Of a DNA stretch of 64,000 bases, positions 21,411 to 28,714 are shown one piece after another. Within the stretch, counting starts at the first letter, position 1. The number at the start of each line of letters is the position of its first letter. The notes under the pieces are model-generated. The model was given only the letters and a program-made list of their open reading frames with translations. It was not told where the DNA came from and ran no database searches. The stretch is from Dechloromonas sp. H13 (lineage in GTDB: Bacteria > Pseudomonadota > Gammaproteobacteria > Burkholderiales > Rhodocyclaceae), in NCBI RefSeq assembly GCF_009469615.1, contig NZ_SSXX01000003.1, positions 310,001 through 374,000 of the forward strand. Reading direction: 5' to 3'. Both the position numbers and the translations under genes were made by a program.

Positions 21411-21650
21411 CTATCGTTTGTCCGACTCGGCTGCTTCGAAGGCTTTCCGGATGGCTTCTTCTTCGGCCGCCCTCTCGTCCACGAAAGCAGCCATTTGTCC
21501 GAACCAGTCCGAGCGCGTGAACTCATCTTCATTGACCGTGGGCATTCTACGTTCAACGCTGCGCCGGCGCTCCTTCCATCCTTCGGGCGGCCCGACGTCA
21601 TTCACACGTCTGTCACAGAGCTTACGAAGTTCGACGTGTTTTGTGGCCAT
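21411..21650 (-). CDS. Small hypothetical protein, charged
   Basis: A 79-residue, highly charged protein. I start it at the second ATG (21650), which has GAGG seven bases upstream. The first ATG at 21653 is nearly equivalent. It contains GWKERRRSVERRMP, a type of arginine-rich stretch I have seen in short uncharacterised betaproteobacterial proteins, followed by an acidic helical half (VDERAAEEEAIRKAFEAA). No known domain, no membrane segment. Function unknown. Confidence 0.6.
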   Translation of the reverse strand: MATKHVELRKLCDRRVNDVGPPEGWKERRRSVERRMPTVNEDEFTRSDWFGQMAAFVDERAAEEEAIRKAFEAAESDKR

Positions 21651-21764
21651 CATACGACCTCTTGAAATTGCTTATTGACTCCAGGCTCCGGGAATCCGGA
21701 ACCATCCAGTGGTTTCCATTCCATCTTAGTAAAGTTCGGCTTGCTGTAAAGTAATTGGGGCAGT

Positions 21765-22097
21765 TCAGGTGCGGAGTTCCTTTTCCTCCCAGAGTGCCTT
21801 GGCAAACACTTTCCAGGTGCTTCCGCCATGGCTCTTGACGCCGACCGAGGCGCTTTCCTCCATCGTTCTCAGCATGATCCCGGCCAGGCCGAAAAGATCG
21901 ACCTTGGCCAGAAGTCTATGGTCCACCGGACCGGAAGCAGCGATCCTGACATCCTCCTGCAGGTGATCGAGCGCTTCCCTGGCCAAGGCCCTGACTTGGG
22001 GCTCATCCGACCAGTCAATACCGAGCACGACGCCCTTGCGTTCAATTTCCCGCTCGATTTCATCGGTATCGGCACGGTAATTTTCGAATCCCGCCAT
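21765..22097 (-). CDS. Hypothetical protein, 110 residues
   Basis: Unknown protein beginning MAGFENYRADTDEIEREIERK. The ATG at 22097 has an excellent ribosome site (GGAGAAAACC). The open frame runs upstream to 22166 without support. The sequence is mixed alpha-helical, soluble, without cysteines or a signal peptide. It ends ALWEEKELRT. The good ribosome site and balanced composition suggest a real gene. It belongs to the run of small unknown genes after tRNA-Asn. Confidence 0.6.
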   Translation of the reverse strand: MAGFENYRADTDEIEREIERKGVVLGIDWSDEPQVRALAREALDHLQEDVRIAASGPVDHRLLAKVDLFGLAGIMLRTMEESASVGVKSHGGSTWKVFAKALWEEKELRT

Positions 22098-22551
22098 GGT
22101 TTTCTCCGGTCCAAGTAATTCGGCGACAGGCAACCGCTGGTGGCCGCCACGTACAGTATGCATCACTCGGTCATGCCGGACGCGGTGCGGATGCCAGCAG
22201 AATTTTCCGATGGCTGCCGGTGATTCGTCCTTTCGGTGCCCCTAAACTGCCCGGATACGCCACAACAAATAAGGCCCGACCGCGGTCGAGGCCACTTCCA
22301 GAACCCACAGGCGACCCGCGCGCAGGTCGTAGTTAGCGAACAGCGCGGACCATGAATGGCCGCCGACACTGTGAACACGCCCTGGCATCACGCACCACGC
22401 CGCGAACATGCGGATCATGGCGAGCAATCCTTCAAGCAAGAAATCCTCCGGCGCGGGCCCTGCGCAAGCCGCCATTTTTTTGCGACCGTGAAATGCGCCA
22501 CAGTCGGGGCGGCCTGTCCGGCGATAGGCTACGCAAAAAGGAGGATTGGCA
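22098..22551. other. Divergent intergenic region with one weak ORF
   Basis: This 454-bp stretch separates two divergent small genes. On the minus strand 22242-22418 could encode a 58-residue peptide (MIRMFAAWCVMPG...) with AAGGA nine bases before its ATG, but composition gives no further support, so it is not called as a gene. No clear promoter pair, long repeat or hairpin was found. Confidence 0.4.
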
Positions 22552-22815
22552 ATGTCTACCCAAAAAGGCGCATCGATCATGAACAGCATCGTCATGGAAG
22601 CGTTTCGCGCCAAGGCAGCGGTGGGCAACGACCAATGGAAAGGGGTTGGCGCAATCCTTCGGAAGGCGATCGACGAACGGCCCGGCGCCCCTACCGGGGA
22701 AACGTCGGCGGACAGGCCCGAATCAGCAGCGACGGATGCCGCGAATGCCCCGAAGTCACCCCGCTCGATTCCGGATTGCGTCTGCGCCCTTCTGCGCCGG
22801 AGCCCCGGTCACTGA
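22552..22815 (+). CDS. Small hypothetical protein with a strong ribosome site
   Basis: An 87-residue frame starting MSTQKGASIMNSIVMEAFRA. AAAGGAGG sits seven bases before the ATG, one of the best ribosome sites in the window. The first 45 residues look like ordered helices. The rest is Ala/Pro/Ser rich and probably disordered, with two cysteines near the end (CVCALL). No family recognised. It converges on tag. Confidence 0.55.
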   Translation: MSTQKGASIMNSIVMEAFRAKAAVGNDQWKGVGAILRKAIDERPGAPTGETSADRPESAATDAANAPKSPRSIPDCVCALLRRSPGH

Positions 22816-22856
22816 GCTACGACCGCCAAGCCTGAACGCCCGGATGGCGGGCGGCA

Positions 22857-23432
22857 TCATCCGCCGAATTGATCCCTGAGCTCGGCATGGCGCGGGCAGC
22901 TCACCAAATGATCGTTGACCATGCCGGCGGCCTGCATGAAGGCGTAGCAGATCGTCGAGCCGACGAACTTGAATCCCGCCCGGCTCAAGGCCTTGCCCAT
23001 CGCGTCCGAATGCGCCGTCTTCGCTGGTACTTCGGCGAGCGAATGCCAATTGTTCTGGATCGGCACCTGATCGACGAATTGCCACAGGAAATCGCCGAAA
23101 GACTGGCCGCTTTTCGCCATCGCCAGGTAGGCTTGGGCATTGCCGATGGTCGCCGCCACCTTGGCGCGATTGCGCACGATACCCGGGTCGGCCAGCAGCG
23201 CGGCAACTTTCGTGTCGTCATAGCGGGCGATCAGGGTCGGGTCGAAGCCGTCGAAAAGGCGCCGGTAGTTTTCCCTCTTCTTCAGGATCGTCGACCACGA
23301 TAGCCCGGCCTGCGCTCCTTCCAGAATCAGCAGTTCGAAGAGCGCCCGGTCGTCGCGCAACGGTACGCCCCACTCCGTATCGTGATATTCGCGGTAGAGC
23401 TCAAAGCCCAGGCACCAGGGACAGGGTTCCAT
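22857..23432 (-). CDS. tag: DNA-3-methyladenine glycosylase I
   Basis: Base-excision repair glycosylase that removes 3-methyladenine. The 191-residue protein starts at the ATG at 23432 (MEPCPWCLGFELYREYHD). The open frame continues to 23561 without similarity. Family blocks seen are DTEWGVPLRDD, LEGAQAGLSWSTILKKRENYR, GFKFVGSTICYAFMQA.G and VNDHLVSCPRH. The N-terminal Cys and the C-terminal His/Cys fit the zinc site of Tag. It stands alone, divergent from yajD. Confidence 0.95.
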   Translation of the reverse strand: MEPCPWCLGFELYREYHDTEWGVPLRDDRALFELLILEGAQAGLSWSTILKKRENYRRLFDGFDPTLIARYDDTKVAALLADPGIVRNRAKVAATIGNAQAYLAMAKSGQSFGDFLWQFVDQVPIQNNWHSLAEVPAKTAHSDAMGKALSRAGFKFVGSTICYAFMQAAGMVNDHLVSCPRHAELRDQFGG

Positions 23433-23550
23433 ATGGTTGCAGCCGACGGACAGAGGAAGCGTCAGTCTACCGGCTGCCGTCGTCCCTGTCCCGGGTGGGA
23501 ACGCCTCGCGTATGATTGACGTCACAACAGATGAACAGCCTGGGTAAATC

Positions 23551-23919
23551 ATGAAAGCCATCGATCACGACCGCCTCGACAATGTGGTTCTCGCCGCCCG
23601 CAAGAGCGCCGAGGCGCGCGCTGCGGGCTATCGCGAACGGGCCCTGAAGATCTATCCGTGGATCTGCGGCCGTTGCGCGCGGGAATTCACGCTGGCCAAC
23701 GTGCGCGAATTGACCGTTCACCACCGCGACCACAACCACGACAACAATCCGCCCGACGGAAGCAACTGGGAACTGCTCTGCGTGTATTGCCACGACAACG
23801 AACACCAGAAGCAGATCGAGGCCGACCGGGGGTATACTGAAGACGGTACGGCGCGCCGCGGCGGCGCCACCCACAATCCGTTCGCGGCCCTGCAGGGGCT
23901 GCTCAAGGACAAATCCTGA
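23551..23919 (+). CDS. yajD: HNH nuclease family protein YajD
   Basis: A 122-residue HNH-fold protein very similar in pattern to E. coli YajD: the YRERALKIYPWICGRC segment, a zinc-type cysteine pair (CGRC), the HNH core HHRDHNHDNNPPDGSNWELLC, the second pair CVYCH and the NPFAALQ end. Nuclease activity is inferred from the fold only. The ATG at 23551 follows a GGGT-containing leader. yjbQ begins 16 bp after its stop on the same strand. Confidence 0.93.
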   Translation: MKAIDHDRLDNVVLAARKSAEARAAGYRERALKIYPWICGRCAREFTLANVRELTVHHRDHNHDNNPPDGSNWELLCVYCHDNEHQKQIEADRGYTEDGTARRGGATHNPFAALQGLLKDKS

Positions 23920-23935
23920 TTTTCCGGCGACGCCC

Positions 23936-24352
23936 GTGGCAACCGAACAGCATCGTCTGACCATTGCGACGCGCGGCCGCGGCGCCACCGAAATTTCCCG
24001 GGAAGTCGCCGCCATCGTGGCATCTGCCGCGGTCGACACCGGAATAGCCCACATTTTCGTGCGCCATACCAGTTGCGGGCTGGCGATCACCGAAAACGCC
24101 GATCCCTCGGTGCGCGGCGATCTCGAAACGCTCATGCGACGCTGGGCGCCGGACGGTGATCCGGGCTATCGCCACGACCTCGAAGGCGAAGACGACATGG
24201 CTGCCCACGCCCGCTCGCTGCTGACCGGCGTTTCGCTGAGCGTGCCGTTCGCCGGCGGCCACCTGCTGCTCGGCACCTGGCAGGGCATCTATCTTTTCGA
24301 GCACCGTACCCAGAGGCACCAGCGCGAAATCGTCGTCACCCTGCTCGGCTGA
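23936..24352 (+). CDS. yjbQ: YjbQ/UPF0047 family protein
   Basis: A 138-residue protein of the YjbQ (UPF0047) family, for which thiamine-phosphate synthase side activity has been reported in homologues. The physiological role is unclear. Conserved blocks are FVRHTSCGLAITENAD, the acidic EGEDDMAAHARSLL stretch and the GTWQGIYLFEHR motif, which hold the presumed metal-binding His and acidic residues. GTG start at 23936. It is followed by a convergent gene three bases after its stop. Confidence 0.92.
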   Translation: MATEQHRLTIATRGRGATEISREVAAIVASAAVDTGIAHIFVRHTSCGLAITENADPSVRGDLETLMRRWAPDGDPGYRHDLEGEDDMAAHARSLLTGVSLSVPFAGGHLLLGTWQGIYLFEHRTQRHQREIVVTLLG

Positions 24353-24354
24353 CC

Positions 24355-25404
24355 TCAGCCCGCTGCCGATTCCCGCGCCGCGGCGCCGCAGGCATGACAG
24401 AAGCGCGCAAAGGCGCTCTTCCTTTCGTTGCACTTCCCGCAGTGGTCGAACAGGCAGATGCCGCAATGCGGGCAATAGTCGATCGCCGTGTTGGTCAGGT
24501 CGACCGGCCGTTCGCAGCCCGGGCAGACCTTCTTGGCCAGACGCGCCAGCGCCGTGTCGTAGCCCAGCTCCTTGCGCCGCTCTACGTCGGGCAGCGCCTC
24601 GGCCTGTTTCTGCCGTTCCAGATAGCGGTTCAGCGCGACGATGGCATAGCGCCCGACCAGCACGGTGATGACGATGCCGACCACGTAGCGCACGTAGCCG
24701 CCGTAGCTCGGCAGGTAGGGCGCGAGCTCGACGAAGAAGGCGAACAGCGCAAAATAGATGAAGCCCCAGACGAACGGCCACCAGGTGCTCTGGCGCTTTT
24801 TGGCAAACAGCCAGCCGGCGATGCCGAGCAGTGGTAGGGTCAGCGTCAGGCGGTAGAGGAAGACCCGCAGCTCCTGGCTGCGCAGTTCGGTCGCCAGCTT
24901 TTCCGCGGCGGTCTGTTCCAGTTCGCGCAGTTGACCCTGCGCCCGCGCCTCGGCCTGCTGGGCGTCGAGCAGCGTCTGCTGCTGCGCCTCGACGTCGCCC
25001 AGCGCCTTGCGTTCGGCACTCTTGAGGTCATCCAGTTCCTGGGTGCGGGCGATCAGTTCCGGGTCCTGGTCGGCGCGCCGCGTGGCCTGGCGGGTGGCCA
25101 GCCAGTTGTTGAAGGTTTCGCGCGCCGCGACGGAATTGGCGCGCGCCGTGCTGTGCTTCAGGCGCGCCTGCTCCAGCCGCTCCTGCGCGTCCTGGCGGGT
25201 CTTCTGGGTCGTCTTGATGGTGCCGCGGGCCTGCGATGCCGCCGGCTGGTCGATGAAGTCTTCCAGCGTGTAGTTGTGCTCGACCTTGGGCAGGTTGCGG
25301 ACGACGGTGCCGCCCAGCCCGATCAGGAAGCTGGCGAAGACGAAGGCGACGACCCACAGGCCGAAGCGGAACCACTTTTCCGAAAGGCGCAGCGCCTTGC
25401 TCAT
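24355..25404 (-). CDS. Membrane protein with coiled coil and cysteine-rich zinc ribbon
   Basis: A 349-residue protein I do not recognise. Membrane segment at about 12-32, a long polar coiled-coil region at about 55-180 ([19 protein letters not shown] and similar heptads), three more membrane segments (about 181-199, 208-227, 237-255), and a C-terminal cytoplasmic region with nine cysteines: Cys294, 297, 311, 314, 317, 322, 325, 336 and 339, in CPGC, CPHCGIC, CGKC and CHAC groups, suggesting two or more zinc ribbons. Its ATG overlaps the stop of the upstream DUF808 gene (ATGA), so the two proteins are probably made together. Confidence 0.8.
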   Translation of the reverse strand: MSKALRLSEKWFRFGLWVVAFVFASFLIGLGGTVVRNLPKVEHNYTLEDFIDQPAASQARGTIKTTQKTRQDAQERLEQARLKHSTARANSVAARETFNNWLATRQATRRADQDPELIARTQELDDLKSAERKALGDVEAQQQTLLDAQQAEARAQGQLRELEQTAAEKLATELRSQELRVFLYRLTLTLPLLGIAGWLFAKKRQSTWWPFVWGFIYFALFAFFVELAPYLPSYGGYVRYVVGIVITVLVGRYAIVALNRYLERQKQAEALPDVERRKELGYDTALARLAKKVCPGCERPVDLTNTAIDYCPHCGICLFDHCGKCNERKSAFARFCHACGAAARESAAG

Positions 25405-26324
25405 GACTTGTCCCCCTTGAACATTTTCACCGCCCGGCCCGCCAGGCCGACCACCAGCATGGCCAGCGCGCCGCCGACGATGCCGACCGCCACGTTGAGC
25501 AGCAGCGCAACGACGCCCCCGAGCACCCCGACGTTGGCCGCGACGGCTTCGATGGCATGATGTACCGGCGCAATGCCATGCACCAGGATGCCGCCACCGA
25601 CCAGGAACATCGCGGCGGTGCCGATCACCGTCAGCGCCTTCATCAACTTCGGCGCCGCCGCCAGCAACCATTTGCCGATGAGCTGCGCCGGCGCGTTGCC
25701 GCGCTCCAGCAGGTAGAGTCCGAGGTCGTCCATCTTGACGATGCCGGCGACGATGCCGTACACGCCGACCGTCATCAGCAGGCCGATGCCGGCGAGCACC
25801 GCGACCTGGGTGGCGAACGGCTGGCCGGCGACGGTGCCGAGCGCGATGACGATGATCTCGGCTGAAAGCACGAAATCGGTGCGGATGGCACCCTTGATCT
25901 TCTCCTGCTCATACGCCGCCAGATCGACGCTCGCATCGGCTACCGCGGCGAGTTCCTCGGCGTGATGCGCGGCGTCCTCTTCCGCGGTATGCAGCCACTT
26001 GTGCGCCAGCTTCTCGACGCCTTCGAGGCACAGGTAGAAGCCGCCCAGCATCAGCAACGGCGTCACCGCGCCAGGGATGAAGGCGCTGATCGCCAGCGCC
26101 GCCGGCACCAGGATCACCTTGTTCTTCAGCGAACCGACCGCCACCGCCCAGACCACCGGCAGCTCGCGCTCGGCGCGCACGCCGGAAACCTGTTGCGCGT
26201 TCAGGGCCAGATCGTCGCCGAGGACGCCGGCGGTCTTCTTGGCGGCGACCTTGGTCATGACGCCGACGTCGTCGAGAATCGTCGCGATATCGTCGAGCAA
26301 TGCGAGCAGGCTGGCTCCGGCCAT
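25401..26324 (-). CDS. yedI: DUF808/YedI family inner-membrane protein
   Basis: A 307-residue polytopic membrane protein of the DUF808 (YedI) family, beginning [19 protein letters not shown], with the [22 protein letters not shown] block and several hydrophobic segments after residue 60 ([27 protein letters not shown] and others). Function of the family is unknown. I chose the ATG at 26324 with GGAAGA upstream. The longer frame to 26411 has no support. It is translationally coupled to the zinc-ribbon protein downstream. Confidence 0.88.
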   Translation of the reverse strand: MAGASLLALLDDIATILDDVGVMTKVAAKKTAGVLGDDLALNAQQVSGVRAERELPVVWAVAVGSLKNKVILVPAALAISAFIPGAVTPLLMLGGFYLCLEGVEKLAHKWLHTAEEDAAHHAEELAAVADASVDLAAYEQEKIKGAIRTDFVLSAEIIVIALGTVAGQPFATQVAVLAGIGLLMTVGVYGIVAGIVKMDDLGLYLLERGNAPAQLIGKWLLAAAPKLMKALTVIGTAAMFLVGGGILVHGIAPVHHAIEAVAANVGVLGGVVALLLNVAVGIVGGALAMLVVGLAGRAVKMFKGDKS

Positions 26325-26572
26325 CGTGGTCTTCCGTTCCGTGTGATATGACAAACGCCGTCCGCTACGCGATGTGGATTGCCTGCGGGCGACCGGCGAA
26401 GCATAGCGCAAATGGCGTAATTTCCGGGCAGCACTGAAAAAAGCGCGATTTCAGTGAGCCATTTTCGTCTGCCGCGGTCAAACGTTCGCATGCAGTTTCG
26501 GTATAGTGGAAGGCCTGCGCCGACATGCCGCAGAACGATCAAGAACAGTCACGAACAATCTAGGAGGTCATC

Positions 26573-27427
26573 ATGAAAGCACCCCAACTTTCCAAATGTC
26601 GCGTCCTGCTGGGCGGGATGCTGTGCGCGACGCTGGCCGCTTGTTCCAACATGCAGATGGGTTCCCCCGAGGCGAAGACGACGGCAACCGGCTCCGCGGC
26701 CGGCAGCAATGTCCAGGGCGCCAACTCGCAGCTCGAAAAGTGCGCGGCGACGATGGGGACGGTGGCGATCGTCGAGGACACCCATGCCTCGTGGTACGGC
26801 ATCCTCACCGGCCAATGGCGGCTCGGGTCGACGGTGCCGGTGCTCAAGCTGCTGGTCCAGCAATCGAACTGCTTCGTCGTCGTCGAGCGCGGCCGCGCCA
26901 TGGGCAACATCATGGGCGAGCGCGCGCTGGAACAGTCGGGCGAGATGCGCAAGGGCTCCAATTTCGGCAAGGGCCAGATGGTTGCCGCCGACTACTCGAT
27001 GAGCCCGTCGATCACTTTCAGCAACCAGAATGCCGGCGGCGCCGGTGCGGCGATCGGCGGCCGCCTGGGCTCGGTCGGCGCGCTGCTCGGCGGCAGCATG
27101 AACGTCAAGGAAGCCAGCACCCTGCTGACCCTGATCGACAACCGTTCCAGCGTCCAGCTGGCGGCGGCCGAGGGCAGTGCACGCAACATGGATTTCGGCG
27201 CCATCGGCGGCCTGCTTGGCTCGGCGGCCGGCGGCATCGGCGGCGGCTACTCGAATACCGCCGAAGGAAAGGTCATCGTCGCCGCCTTCACCGATTCCTA
27301 CAACAACCTGGTGCGCGCGGTGCGCAACTACAAGGCGCAGGAGGTGCAAGGCGGCCTCGGCACCGGCGGCCAGCTCGGCGTCCAGGGCGGATCGACGCCG
27401 GCCGGCAAGGCGATCAAGAGCAAGTAG
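26573..27427 (+). CDS. CsgG/HfaB-like lipoprotein
   Basis: A 284-residue secreted lipoprotein. The signal peptide ends in the lipobox LAAC (Cys24). The mature part has the CsgG-type core (LLVQQSNCFVVVERGRAMGNIMGERAL; later MVAADYSMSPSITFSNQ) seen in curli secretion channel relatives and other solitary outer-membrane lipoproteins. Two glycine-rich segments follow (GGAGAAIGGRLGSVGALLGGS and GGLLGSAAGGIGG). A very good AGGAGG site precedes the ATG. No csgE, csgF or curli subunit genes lie nearby, so a curli role is not supported. Terminator downstream. Confidence 0.8.
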   Translation: MKAPQLSKCRVLLGGMLCATLAACSNMQMGSPEAKTTATGSAAGSNVQGANSQLEKCAATMGTVAIVEDTHASWYGILTGQWRLGSTVPVLKLLVQQSNCFVVVERGRAMGNIMGERALEQSGEMRKGSNFGKGQMVAADYSMSPSITFSNQNAGGAGAAIGGRLGSVGALLGGSMNVKEASTLLTLIDNRSSVQLAAAEGSARNMDFGAIGGLLGSAAGGIGGGYSNTAEGKVIVAAFTDSYNNLVRAVRNYKAQEVQGGLGTGGQLGVQGGSTPAGKAIKSK

Positions 27428-27456
27428 CGCTCCCCGTTCCGGCGGAGTATGCCCCA

Positions 27457-27479
27457 GGGCCGGCCTCGCCGGCCCTTTT
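27457..27479 (+). terminator. Intrinsic terminator after the CsgG-like gene
   Basis: An 8-bp stem GGGCCGGC / GCCGGCCC (27457-27464 and 27468-27475) with a 3-nt loop, followed by TTTT. Confidence 0.75.
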
Positions 27480-27527
27480 CAATTCCGTTCCCGGCTGCCG
27501 GAACCGGTAGAATGCCGCCGGCGCCGC

Positions 27528-27541
27528 CTGTTGCGGTCGAC
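27528..27541 (+). repeat. Dispersed TTGCGGTCGAC element, copy A
   Basis: CTGTTGCGGTCGAC between the CsgG-like gene and the PHA depolymerase-like gene, followed by CCGCATTTTTGCCCG. Shares the GCCTGTTGCGGTCGAC stretch with the copy at 41006. Confidence 0.6.
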
Positions 27542-27598
27542 CCGCATTTTTGCCCGTTTTTCACGACGCCATCCGCCAACCCTGCACAACCTGCCGTC

Positions 27599-28672
27599 AT
27601 GAACCTCCTCTCCCTGCGCCGCGCCGTCCCGATCCTTCTCCTGCTTGCTGCGGCCGGTGCCAGTGCTGCTCAACCGCTGCCGGCGCTGGGCGCGAGTACC
27701 GACGACGTGACGGTGTCCGGCATCTCTTCCGGCGGCTACATGGCGGTGCAGTTCCAGGTCGCCTATTCGTCCATCGTGCGGGGCGCCGGGATCGTCGCCG
27801 GCGGGCCGTATGACTGTGCCCGTGGTTCGGTGCGCCGGGCGCTGGGCAACTGCATGGCGCCGACCGGCGACGCGCAGCCGCCGACCGCCGAGGAGACCCT
27901 GCGGGTGGTGAATCAGTTCGCCGCGGCAGGCCGCATCGACCCCGCCGCCAGGTTGCGCGACGACCGCGTCTGGCTCTTGGCCGGCGGCAACGACCAGGTC
28001 GTCCTGGCGCCGGTGATGGACGCGCTGGACGCCTTCTACCGCGCCGCCCTGCCCGCTGACGCCATCCGCTTCGTCAAGGTGCCGGAGGCTGGCCACGCCA
28101 TGCTTTCGGTCGCCGACCCGCAGGCCAACGCCTGCCCGACCAGCGAAACACCGTTCATCAACCGTTGCCAGGACGTCGACGCCGCCGGCCAGTTGCTGGC
28201 GCACCTGCTCGGCCCGCTGCAGCCGCCCGCCGCGCCGCCGGCCGGCGAGATGGTCGTCTTCGACCAGCGCCCCTTCGTGCGCGGGCGCGCCGTCGACGCC
28301 AGCCTGGCCGACGAGGGCTATGCCTTCGTTCCCACCGCCTGCCGCAGCGGCGGCTGCCGGATCCACGTTGCCTTTCACGGCTGCCTGCAGAACGCCGGCG
28401 AAATCGGCCGCCGCTTCGTCGACGGCGCCGGCTACAACGGCTGGGCAGCGAGCAACCGTATCGTCGTGCTTTACCCGCAGACGGTGCGGCGCTACGGCCT
28501 GGCCTGGGGCTCGTTCCGCTGGCTGCTCAATCCGAAGGGCTGCTGGGACTGGTGGGGCTACACCGGCGCCGACTACCCTACCCGCGACGGCGCCCAGCTG
28601 CGCGCCGTGCGCGCGATGATCGGCGCGTTGGGAATGCCGCCACAGCCGGTACAATCCGCCGGCAACCGCTGA
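27599..28672 (+). CDS. Secreted PHA depolymerase-like esterase
   Basis: A 357-residue alpha/beta hydrolase with a cleavable signal peptide (hydrophobic core ILLLLAAAG, likely cut after ASA near residue 24). The lipase box GISSGGY carries the nucleophile serine near the N-terminus of the mature protein. An Asp (GGNDQVV) and a His (PEAGHAML) complete a plausible triad. The C-terminal part is cysteine- and tryptophan-rich (HGCLQNAG, NPKGCWDWWGYTG). This order matches the type 2 catalytic domain of extracellular short-chain-length PHA depolymerases. Substrate remains an inference. No good ribosome site is seen before the ATG at 27599. Confidence 0.82.
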   Translation: MNLLSLRRAVPILLLLAAAGASAAQPLPALGASTDDVTVSGISSGGYMAVQFQVAYSSIVRGAGIVAGGPYDCARGSVRRALGNCMAPTGDAQPPTAEETLRVVNQFAAAGRIDPAARLRDDRVWLLAGGNDQVVLAPVMDALDAFYRAALPADAIRFVKVPEAGHAMLSVADPQANACPTSETPFINRCQDVDAAGQLLAHLLGPLQPPAAPPAGEMVVFDQRPFVRGRAVDASLADEGYAFVPTACRSGGCRIHVAFHGCLQNAGEIGRRFVDGAGYNGWAASNRIVVLYPQTVRRYGLAWGSFRWLLNPKGCWDWWGYTGADYPTRDGAQLRAVRAMIGALGMPPQPVQSAGNR

Positions 28673-28676
28673 TCGC

Positions 28677-28686
28677 TGCGGTCGAC
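28677..28686 (+). repeat. Dispersed TTGCGGTCGAC element, copy B
   Basis: TGCGGTCGAC followed by CGCCTTTATTGCC, 28 bases before the parE start codon. Similar in core and T-rich right side to the other copies. Confidence 0.55.
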
Positions 28687-28714
28687 CGCCTTTATTGCCT
28701 CATTTTCACAGCGC

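Noticed and set aside
22242-22418. Possible 58-residue minus-strand peptide
   Set aside because: The ribosome-like site is weak and the composition gives no support. Mentioned only within the intergenic description.
20983-22815. Genomic island inserted at tRNA-Asn
   Set aside because: No integrase, no insertion sequence and no repeat of the tRNA 3' end within the window, so an island is not claimed.
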